Source of the DNA: an uncultured Austwickia sp.
Lineage (GTDB): Bacteria > Actinomycetota > Actinomycetes > Actinomycetales > Dermatophilaceae
DNA: 6,453 nucleotides
Assembly: GCA_934678955.1 (NCBI GenBank)
Contig: CAKUSI010000218.1
Location: 1 to 6,453 of the forward strand
Direction of reading: 5' to 3'
Shown: positions 1 to 4,942 of the stretch, piece after piece
Numbering within the stretch: the first letter of the stretch is position 1
Layout of the letters: every line of letters begins with the position of its first letter
The notes under the pieces: model-generated
Database searches by the model: none
What the model saw: the letters and a program-made list of their open reading frames with translations, nothing else
Told to the model about the DNA's origin: nothing
Made by a program: the position numbers and the translations under genes

Positions 1-162
1 AGCCGCCTATGGGCCTGTCAGGGGAACAAGGAAGGCCGTGGTGTCGCCGAGCCCTGCCGGGCACGGCCCTTTCGGGCGCGGGTTGCGCCGGTCCTCATCC
101 TCCCCAGCGGGGGCTTGCTCTGCGACCGAATTCCAGAAGGTTCTTACCGTCCGGCGACGATT

Positions 163-189
163 GTCGTCCGGCGTTCGGCGCCGGACGAC
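163..189. repeat. 11-bp perfect inverted repeat with TTCGG loop
   Basis: GTCGTCCGGCG at 163-173 pairs perfectly with CGCCGGACGAC at 179-189 across a five-base TTCGG loop. The arm core CGTCCGGCG also occurs as a direct repeat at 148-156, so the right arm has two possible partners. No T-run follows on either strand, so a classical intrinsic terminator is not supported. It could be an RNA hairpin in a leader or 3' end, or a protein-binding palindrome. Confidence 0.6.
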
Positions 190-290
190 CGTTCGTCGTC
201 GGGGCCATTCTTATCCCGGTAGGCCCGGCCGTGGCGACCGAGCGCGCGGCCTCTTGAAAGGAGACCGACTGTTCGGTCGGCGGGTGACCA

Positions 291-326
291 GGCGTTCAGG
301 GCGTTGAACGGACGACTTGAACGCCC
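291..326. repeat. Cluster of TTGAACG/CGTTCA repeats
   Basis: GGCGTTCA at 291-298 is the inverse of TGAACGCC at 318-325. TTGAACG occurs twice in direct orientation at 304-310 and 317-323. GGGCGTT at 299-305 can instead pair with AACGCCC at 320-326. Several mutually exclusive pairings are therefore possible within 36 bases. The TTGAAC core resembles a -35 hexamer, but no good TANNNT element sits 16-18 bases downstream, so I do not call a promoter. Confidence 0.4.
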
Positions 327-382
327 CCTCGGGTGGCTTGCTCAGGACGAATGTCCAGTGGTCGATAGGTGGTGACAGGGCA

Positions 383-409
383 GGTCACCCGGTGGCTCCG
401 GGTGAGACC
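383..409 (+). promoter_or_regulatory. Leader hairpin directly before the ribosome binding site of the 58-residue gene
   Basis: TCACCCGG (385-392) pairs with CCGGGTGA (398-405) around a TGGCT loop. The stem can be extended by two G-C pairs (383-384 with 408-409) if GA at 406-407 bulges out. It ends immediately before the Shine-Dalgarno-like GGAGGAG at 410-416. A stable hairpin touching the ribosome binding site could modulate translation of the following gene. This role is inferred from position only. Confidence 0.4.
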
Positions 410-422
410 GGAGGAGAGCGTC

Positions 423-599
423 ATGCGACGGACACAGGAAGGCTGTTACCGCATCAAGGGTGCTCGGACGGGTCGGACATACGTCATCCGACGTCGCCCG
501 ACCCGCCGACTCGGCTGGATGGTCGAGACGGGCTCGGGCGCCTGGTACAAGGAGTTCGCCTCCTTGCCACATGCCCGCGCCTGGGTCATGGAGAACTGA
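423..599 (+). CDS. Small basic protein of unknown function, 58 residues
   Basis: The ATG at 423 is preceded by GGAGGAG (410-416) with about 7 bases spacing, which decides this start over frames opening further upstream. The product is 58 residues and strongly basic, with about 13 Arg/Lys against four acidic residues. After an Arg-rich first half (RRRPTRR around 23-29), the second half reads GWMVET, then WYKEF, then SLPHARAWV. This looks like two beta strands followed by a helix. A similar pattern occurs in the N-terminal arm-type DNA-binding domains of tyrosine recombinases, so nucleic-acid binding is possible, but this rests on pattern only. There is no signal peptide or membrane segment. 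The gene appears monocistronic and converges on the GH76 gene 50 bases downstream. No named family recognised. Confidence 0.7.
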   Translation: MRRTQEGCYRIKGARTGRTYVIRRRPTRRLGWMVETGSGAWYKEFASLPHARAWVMEN

Positions 600-649
600 C
601 GTCGACGACAGGCGTCGGCATCACGTGTCTGCAGCGTCGCGCGGTGAGC

Positions 650-1804
650 TCAACGCAGCGTCGCAGCGGCTTCGAGGATCGTCCATGCCTGTAGCTGGGG
701 CGTGAGCTCCAGCGGGGCGCCGGCGCCTCGCCAGGCCGCGGCCGGAGTGGCCGGGTCCGGGGAGAAGACCGGCGTCGCATCTGCCGGGCCGCGGGGTATG
801 CGCCCGGCCCACAGGGCGTCGGCCGTGCCGTCGACGAGTCCGGCCGCAGCGGCGCGAGCCTCCTCGTCCAGCCGGCCGTCGCGAGCCGCGAGAGCCAGAT
901 ATCGGCAGAGGATGCCCGTGAAGAGGCCGCCGTCGCCGTCTCCGTGGGCGCGGAGCACGGGGGCCTGGTGGGCGGAGCGCTGGGTTGCGTCGACGATATG
1001 GATGAGCTCGGCCGCCCGCGTCAGGTGCTCCGGGTCGCCGACCTCGAGCAACGCGCCCAGTGTGACGCCCTGGTTGTAGGTGTAGATCGTGTCGTCCCGG
1101 TGGCCGTCCACGAACAGGGAGTCCAGGATGAGACCCGTCTCGGGGTCGCGCATGGTCCCCTCGATCCAGGCCAGCAGCGCGCGGGCTCGGGCCCGGTCGC
1201 CGCGCCGCGCGAAGTGGATGGCCGCGGGGCCGGAGGCGGGCACGTTCTTGCGGTCCCGCCCGACGGTCCAGAACACGCCGCCGCCGAGGTCGTCGGTGTC
1301 GCCCTGCCGCAGCACGTCGGTGAGCCGGCCGACGGCGCGGGCGCTCCAGCGGTCGGGTGGGAGACCGGCGTCCGCGGCGAGCGCGGCGAGCCTGTCAGCG
1401 GCCATGGCGAGCCAGGCCATGTCGTCGTAGTAGGAGTTGCGCCACCGGCCGCCGTTGCGCAGCCAGATCGTGCGGAGGAGCCTGCGGCCCCGCACCGCCC
1501 AGCCGGCCGCCCCGGAGCGCTGGCCGACGCGCAGACGGCGTCGCCCGACGTCCACGACGGCGTCGAGGTAGTGGGCCTGCCACCAGTAGTTCCAGTGCGC
1601 CTCCACCACTCGCGCGCCGGGGCGCACGCAGCGGGCGAGGTGGGTGCCCGGCACTGAGAGGAGCGAGCCGCCGAAGATCGAGGCGATGGAGCGGGCGGCG
1701 ATCTCCGCGCGGACGTGGGAGGGGTGCGGCCCGTGCGCCGCCGGGTCGGTCAGCGAGGGGTCGGTCGACGAGTGGTCTGTTGGCGGGGGAGGTGGAGCGC
1801 TCAC
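650..1804 (-). CDS. Glycoside hydrolase family 76 protein (alpha-1,6-mannanase family)
   Basis: The 384-residue product carries the hallmarks of the GH76 (alpha,alpha)6-barrel family, whose characterised members cleave alpha-1,6-mannan. A WNYWWQAHYLDA segment lies at about 71-82. The family-defining YYDDM motif is at 125-129, where Asp127-Asp128 match the catalytic pair. A GGVFWT segment follows at 175-180, YTYNQG at 241-246, FTGILCRYLA at 295-304 and a final QLQAWTILEAA repeat near 370-380. The only usable start is GTG at 1804, because the first 35 residues contain no other start codon. The ribosome binding site is weak (GGCAGG about 10 bases away). The first 30 residues are rich in Pro, Thr and Ser with no hydrophobic core, so no signal peptide is evident. 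The enzyme may act in the cytoplasm or leave by another route. It is transcribed divergently from the PH/SHOCT gene. Family assignment is firm; substrate is inferred. Confidence 0.9.
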   Translation of the reverse strand: MSAPPPPPTDHSSTDPSLTDPAAHGPHPSHVRAEIAARSIASIFGGSLLSVPGTHLARCVRPGARVVEAHWNYWWQAHYLDAVVDVGRRRLRVGQRSGAAGWAVRGRRLLRTIWLRNGGRWRNSYYDDMAWLAMAADRLAALAADAGLPPDRWSARAVGRLTDVLRQGDTDDLGGGVFWTVGRDRKNVPASGPAAIHFARRGDRARARALLAWIEGTMRDPETGLILDSLFVDGHRDDTIYTYNQGVTLGALLEVGDPEHLTRAAELIHIVDATQRSAHQAPVLRAHGDGDGGLFTGILCRYLALAARDGRLDEEARAAAAGLVDGTADALWAGRIPRGPADATPVFSPDPATPAAAWRGAGAPLELTPQLQAWTILEAAATLR

Positions 1805-1881
1805 TCGAGTCAGCCTGCCGCATCCGTCCTACCCGCGTCATCGGTGCGGGCGGCACGGACACGTTCTTCGCAGTGAGCGCT
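1796..1881. promoter_or_regulatory. Divergent spacer with 10-bp inverted repeat near both gene starts
   Basis: AGCGCTCACT at 1796-1805 and its exact reverse complement AGTGAGCGCT at 1872-1881 face each other in the spacer between the GH76 gene and the PH/SHOCT gene. The left copy contains the GTG start of the GH76 gene. The right copy contains a GTG (1873) in frame with the PH/SHOCT gene. The symmetry could be a pair of binding sites for one regulator. It could also reflect that GTG-AGC-GCT is a common start context in GC-rich genomes. No clear -10/-35 pair is visible in the spacer. Confidence 0.35.
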
Positions 1882-1947
1882 TTTGCCGGGCAGGACGATT
1901 CGCGTCACAAGGCTCAGGTTCTCGCGCGTGCGTCCGTAACAGGGAGT

Positions 1948-2796
1948 GTGAGTGGACTGCGTCGCGACATCGCCGAGGCGGCATCGAGGATGACCGTCAC
2001 GTTCGGCACGCGGTCCGCCATGCGCGAACTCGCCGAGGAACTCGCGGAGGGCGAGGTGGTGATCGAGCTGGCCGCGTGCGCGTACGCCGGTGCTGCCGGC
2101 CTCGTGGCGCTCACCAGCGATCGGATCCTCGCGATCCGCGACGATTACAGCAAGCACCAGGTCCAGTTCGCGCGGATTGCCGAGGTGGCCTGGATCGATT
2201 ACCTGCCGACCGTGCACGACGGTTTCGCGGTCTTCACCGCCACCGGCCGTCTGGTGGTACGCAAGATGCGCCGCGCCGATGGCGACCGACTCGTCGACGC
2301 TCTCCTCGAGCGCGCGCCCCACATCGCGATCCGACCCACGGCGGCGCCCGCGACCCCTGCCACGGCGGCAAGTCCGGCCGCTGCGCCGGTGCCGCCTCGC
2401 CCGCAGTGGGGTCGCCACCGCAAGCCGGTCCAGGACGGGCCCGAGGCGCTGGCAGCGGCCGATGCCCAGGGGGAGGCGGCCCGCGCCGCCGCCCAGGCGC
2501 CGCAGGACCGCACGGAGACGGCCACCCCGTCAAAGACCCCCCGCGCCGACCGTGGATCGGCCCTCGGGGACGCCACGGGGACCGCCCCTGGGACCGTCCC
2601 CGCCGCAGCGGACGTTGTGGCGACGGAGACGGCACCGCCCGAGCAGGCCGCGACCGCCGCGGCAGCGCCCGGCGCGCCGCGCCAGGTCACCGACAAGGAG
2701 ATCCTGCTCGGGGTCCTCGCCGACCTGCACGCCCAGGGCGTCCTCAGCGCCGAGGAATTCTCGGCCAAGGTGCGCCAGATCGTCACCCCGGACTGA
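1948..2796 (+). CDS. PH-like (YokE-type) domain protein with C-terminal SHOCT motif
   Basis: The product (282 residues from GTG 1948) has three parts. Residues about 20-125 resemble the bacterial YokE-like PH domain: helical MRELAEEL, GLVALTSDRILAIRDD, an FARIAEVAWIDY strand pair, FAVFTATGRLVVRKM, and a closing helix around RLVDALLE. Residues about 126-245 are an Ala/Pro/Thr-rich linker without predicted structure. Residues 247-279 (from VTDKEILLGVLADL to SAEEFSAKVRQIV) are a SHOCT helical hairpin, a short C-terminal module thought to mediate oligomerisation. The start is uncertain. GTG 1948 is favoured because homologous proteins have a short helix before the MTVTFG-like segment, and third-position GC rises there. 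Its AGGGAG (1941-1946) is too close to serve well. ATG 1990 has GAGGCGG (1975-1981) at better spacing, and GTG 1873 is also in frame. No membrane segment. Exact function unknown, possibly a membrane- or stress-associated scaffold. Confidence 0.75.
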   Translation: MSGLRRDIAEAASRMTVTFGTRSAMRELAEELAEGEVVIELAACAYAGAAGLVALTSDRILAIRDDYSKHQVQFARIAEVAWIDYLPTVHDGFAVFTATGRLVVRKMRRADGDRLVDALLERAPHIAIRPTAAPATPATAASPAAAPVPPRPQWGRHRKPVQDGPEALAAADAQGEAARAAAQAPQDRTETATPSKTPRADRGSALGDATGTAPGTVPAAADVVATETAPPEQAATAAAAPGAPRQVTDKEILLGVLADLHAQGVLSAEEFSAKVRQIVTPD

Positions 2797-2866
2797 GGCT
2801 CGCGCCGACCCCCTGCGCACGTACGCTGGGCGAGCCGCCGCCGCGCGGCGTTGGTGATCGCTCGGC

Positions 2867-2875
2867 GAGGAGGGG
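2867..2875 (+). promoter_or_regulatory. Shine-Dalgarno site deciding the GTG start of the DUF402 gene
   Basis: GAGGAGGGG lies 5 bases before GTG 2881. It is the strongest site in the neighbourhood. It argues against the in-frame TTG (2851) and GTG (2854) upstream, which have no comparable site. Confidence 0.7.
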
Positions 2876-2880
2876 CGCTC

Positions 2881-3489
2881 GTGTCGGAGGGACCGATGGT
2901 GCCCGGCACCCCGGCCGCCCTGCGGTTCAGCAAGTACGACGGGAGCCCGCACTGGCAGTACGACCTGCTGGTGCTCGGAACGGATTCGTACGGGGTGTGG
3001 CTGGGTGGTTGGCCGGGGGACTTGTGCGCCAAGCCCGGCCGCGTCATCGATCCCGGGGTCCACTGGACGACGCTCATCCCGCACGCGGGCGACTGGGTCG
3101 CCACCCTGAACGAGCCCGGGGGGCCCCTGATGGCGGCGCTCTACGTGGACATCACGGATCGGCCCCGCTGGTCGCGCGACGACGAGGGCTGGACGATGCG
3201 CGCCGTCGACCTGGACCTGGACGTCATACGTCGCTTCACGGGTGAGACATACATCGCCGATGAGGACGAATTCGAGGAGAACGCGGCCCGCTGGTCCTAC
3301 CCGCGCGAGGTGGTGGCGCGCTCCCGCGCCACGGCCGACGAGATCTACGAGGCCATGCTCGCGAGGCGGGAACCCTTCGGCGCCGTCGGGCTCGCGTGGC
3401 TGGATCGCGCGCGCTCGACCACTCGCTCCGCTCTCGAGGCCCAGGCCCGGGCGAGTGGGTCCCCGGGTCCGACGGAGGCTACTCGGTGA
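2881..3489 (+). CDS. DUF402 family protein (FomD/NtdP-like phosphohydrolase fold)
   Basis: The 202-residue product matches the DUF402 family. Characterised relatives are metal-dependent nucleotide phosphohydrolases, such as the nucleoside tri/diphosphatase NtdP of Firmicutes and FomD of fosfomycin biosynthesis. Conserved features include an early RFSKYDGSPHWQYDLLVLG strand region (15-33), GVWLG (38-42), the YVDIT strand (88-92), the acidic DLDLDV motif (110-115), the DEDEFE cluster (127-132), and SYP (139-141) followed by a C-terminal helix. The Asp/Glu clusters are the expected metal-binding residues. The last 25 residues, rich in Ala, Ser and Gly, look disordered. It follows the PH/SHOCT gene after 84 bases and has its own strong ribosome binding site, so co-transcription is possible but not shown. 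Its 3' end overlaps the small minus-strand gene by 11 bases. It is most likely housekeeping rather than part of the biosynthetic cluster. Substrate unknown. Confidence 0.85.
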   Translation: MSEGPMVPGTPAALRFSKYDGSPHWQYDLLVLGTDSYGVWLGGWPGDLCAKPGRVIDPGVHWTTLIPHAGDWVATLNEPGGPLMAALYVDITDRPRWSRDDEGWTMRAVDLDLDVIRRFTGETYIADEDEFEENAARWSYPREVVARSRATADEIYEAMLARREPFGAVGLAWLDRARSTTRSALEAQARASGSPGPTEATR

Positions 3490-3667
3490 TCCGCGGGCCG
3501 AGCGAGCCGACGCCGCGGAGACCGATGTAGCGAGCCGAGGCCCAGCGCGTGGACGCTCGCCGCTGCGTCGCGGGCTCGACCGTCTGGCGGGGCCCGTGCG
3601 GCGGAACCTGAGCCGGGGCGTCGTCTGCGAGGGCGGACAGTGGGCTGGTCTGCTGCGTGGTCGTCAT
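3479..3667 (-). CDS. Small hypothetical protein, 62 residues
   Basis: This 62-residue frame begins at ATG 3667 (MTTTQQTSPLSAL) and ends in TAG at 3479, 11 bases inside the 3' end of the DUF402 gene on the other strand. The main evidence for a real gene is codon use: about nine in ten codons end in G or C, like the confirmed genes, although most of the frame lies outside any other gene. The N-terminal two thirds is Thr/Pro/Ala/Gln rich and probably disordered. The C-terminus is basic and more ordered-looking, with RWASARYIGLRGVGSLGPR at 41-59. No Shine-Dalgarno sits at a useful distance, but a TACGGT element 7 bases before the ATG fits a leaderless transcript. There is no signal peptide or membrane segment. 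It sits between the biosynthetic operon and the background genes on the operon's strand, but after its putative terminator. Function not recognised. Confidence 0.5.
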   Translation of the reverse strand: MTTTQQTSPLSALADDAPAQVPPHGPRQTVEPATQRRASTRWASARYIGLRGVGSLGPRITE

Positions 3668-3674
3668 GGTCACG

Positions 3675-3680
3675 ACCGTA
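3675..3680 (-). promoter_or_regulatory. Possible -10 element for a leaderless transcript
   Basis: On the minus strand TACGGT fits the actinobacterial TANNNT -10 pattern and is separated by 7 bases from ATG 3667. That spacing would put the first transcribed base at or next to the start codon, as in leaderless actinobacterial genes. No clear -35 hexamer is visible 16-18 bases further upstream. Confidence 0.3.
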
Positions 3681-3805
3681 TGAATCCTCGCGCCGTCGGG
3701 CACCGGCGACGATCACCCACATCCCGGGCGCCGAGTACCCAGATCTCGGCAGGGCGCGTGGTGCGGATGGGCTCCGCAGCGAGCGGGCTGGGGCACCCGC
3801 AGCGA

Positions 3806-3838
3806 AAGGGCCGACACGCACGCGGCGTGCCGGCCCTT
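3806..3838 (-). terminator. Hairpin terminator for the biosynthetic operon
   Basis: AAGGGCCGACACGC (3806-3819) and GCGTGCCGGCCCTT (3825-3838) form a 14-position stem with a single mismatch around a five-base loop. It lies 36 nt after the stop codon of the sbnB-like gene. On the minus strand the stem ends in CCCTTT followed by CGCT, a very short T-run. That is typical of GC-rich genomes but makes efficiency uncertain. It is the natural end point of the minus-strand operon. Confidence 0.65.
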
Positions 3839-3874
3839 CGTACGGCGGCGAACTCCTGTCGTCCCGGCGCGCGC

Positions 3875-4942
3875 TCAGCGGTATCGGCTGAGCTCGTGGA
3901 AGAATCCGTCCACGTGCTGCAGTTCGCTGGTGCGAGCGACCTCGTCGTAGACGAACAGCCCGACCGCGAGGTCCAGGACGCCCAGCCCGAAGGGCGAGAA
4001 CACGACCGTGCGATCGGCGGGGACGGCGACGCGCCCACGCATCACGTCGTCGAGCGTCCCCGCCACGAAGTCGCGGTTTCCCGTCTGCTGCTCGACCAGG
4101 TGGGGGGAGGTGTCCGCCCGGAGGCAGTGGTCGACGTCGTCGACCACGTTGACCGCGCCCAGCAACACGGACGGGGCCAGATCCCGCAGCGAAATGTGCA
4201 GCACTACGGGATGGTGGGCGAAGACCCCCGGGTCGCTCACGTAGGGCGTGGCCGCGACGGTGGCGAAGACCACGAGGTCGCTGGCGGCGATCAGGGACTC
4301 CGCGCAGTCGTGGGCGCGCAGTCGCGCGGCCCCGGATCGGGGCGCCACCGAGTCGCAGAACCGCGCGGAGCTGGTCGCGGAGAGGTCGTGGATGCCGATC
4401 TCGTCGAACTCCCAGCCGGTCGCCGTCAGGAACTGGTGGATGTAGCGGGCGATGAGCCCGGCCCCGACGAACCCGAAGCGGCGCGGGCGCGTCCGGGTCC
4501 GGGTGAGGTGGTCGGCCGCGAGGGCGGCGGACGCCGCGGTCCGCGTGGCGCTGATGATCGACCCCTCGAGACAGGCGAACGGGTATCCGGTGTCATGGTC
4601 GTTGAGCAGCAGCAGCGCGGAGGCCCGGGGGAGGTCGTACTCGGTGTTGCCCGGGAAGCTTGCCACCCACTTGAGCCCGTCGACCCGGAACCGCCCCCCG
4701 AGTGAGGCGGGCAACGCGATGATGCGCGAGGCGGGTCGGTCGGGGAAGCGAAGAAAGTACGAGGGCGGGTTGACGCTGTCCCCGTCACCGTGGATGGCGT
4801 AGGTGTCGGCGACGACGTCGACGATGTCGGCCTCGCGCCCGGCCAGGATCTGGTCGACCTGCACGCCCGAGATCAGCGCGAAGCGGGGCGGGAAGTCCGA
4901 TCGGCGCTCCGCGGGACGCTCCAGCCGTAGATGGATGGTCAT
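3875..4942 (-). CDS. sbnB: SbnB-type 2,3-diaminopropionate biosynthesis dehydrogenase
   Basis: The 355-residue product belongs to the ornithine cyclodeaminase/mu-crystallin superfamily and fits the SbnB branch. SbnB oxidises N-(1-amino-1-carboxy-2-ethyl)-L-glutamate with NAD to release L-2,3-diaminopropionate and 2-oxoglutarate. Visible features are the substrate-side KWVASFPGN at 91-99, the ATRTAASAALAA helix at 132-143, the Rossmann dinucleotide loop GFVGAGLIARY at 157-167, HISLRDLAP at 249-257, and SPFGLGVLDLAVG at 316-328, which carries the family's conserved Asp. The SFPGN segment and the genes beside it favour SbnB over ornithine or alanine-type members. ATG 4942 overlaps the TGA of the upstream dioxygenase gene as ATGA, so translation is probably coupled; the frame is open further upstream but lies inside that gene. 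It is the last gene of the operon. Its usual partner SbnA, which joins O-phosphoserine and glutamate, is not in the window. Confidence 0.85.
   Translation of the reverse strand: MTIHLRLERPAERRSDFPPRFALISGVQVDQILAGREADIVDVVADTYAIHGDGDSVNPPSYFLRFPDRPASRIIALPASLGGRFRVDGLKWVASFPGNTEYDLPRASALLLLNDHDTGYPFACLEGSIISATRTAASAALAADHLTRTRTRPRRFGFVGAGLIARYIHQFLTATGWEFDEIGIHDLSATSSARFCDSVAPRSGAARLRAHDCAESLIAASDLVVFATVAATPYVSDPGVFAHHPVVLHISLRDLAPSVLLGAVNVVDDVDHCLRADTSPHLVEQQTGNRDFVAGTLDDVMRGRVAVPADRTVVFSPFGLGVLDLAVGLFVYDEVARTSELQHVDGFFHELSRYR

Larger units (their letters stand above)
1..422. other. Intergenic region with inverted repeats, no convincing gene
   Basis: No reading frame here looks coding. The two plus-strand frames covering most of 9-307 translate to arginine-, serine- and glycine-rich sequence without family features. 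What is visible is secondary-structure potential: short GC hairpins around 68-113, an 11-bp perfect stem at 163-189, a set of TTGAACG-type repeats at 291-326, and a hairpin at 383-409 next to the ribosome binding site of the next gene. The stretch could be the upstream regulatory region of the 58-residue protein gene, the tail of a neighbouring transcription unit, or an unrecognised structured RNA. I see no tRNA, rRNA or other known RNA signature in it. Confidence 0.5.

Noticed and set aside
257..264. Shine-Dalgarno-like AAAGGAGA
   Set aside because: No ATG or GTG follows at a useful distance; only a CTG at 269, which leads to a short frame closing at 307.
9..307. Two overlapping plus-strand frames in the left end
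   Set aside because: Neither has a ribosome binding site or protein-like composition, and they overlap each other in different frames.
1357..1947. Plus-strand frame upstream of and continuous with the PH/SHOCT gene
   Set aside because: It lies antisense to the GH76 gene and translates to Arg/Gly-rich sequence without motifs. The open frame is a by-product of high GC content.
2822..2827. TACGCT as a -10 box for the DUF402 gene
   Set aside because: It fits TANNNT, but no acceptable -35 element lies 16-18 bases upstream, and such hexamers are common by chance.
2199..3104. 301-codon minus-strand frame
   Set aside because: It is antisense to the PH/SHOCT linker and DUF402 gene, with Ala/Gly/Ser-rich sequence and no motif.
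1644..3245. 533-codon plus-strand frame
   Set aside because: It runs across the PH/SHOCT and DUF402 genes in another frame and gives Arg/Gly/Pro-rich, low-complexity sequence. Both true genes have recognisable domains.
3345..3821. 158-codon minus-strand frame
   Set aside because: It competes with the 62-residue frame and the DUF402 gene, has poorer codon third-position use, and its sequence has no family features.
3242..4705. 487-codon plus-strand frame opposite sbnB
   Set aside because: It is antisense to a clear enzyme gene and crosses the terminator hairpin. Composition is typical of a GC shadow frame.
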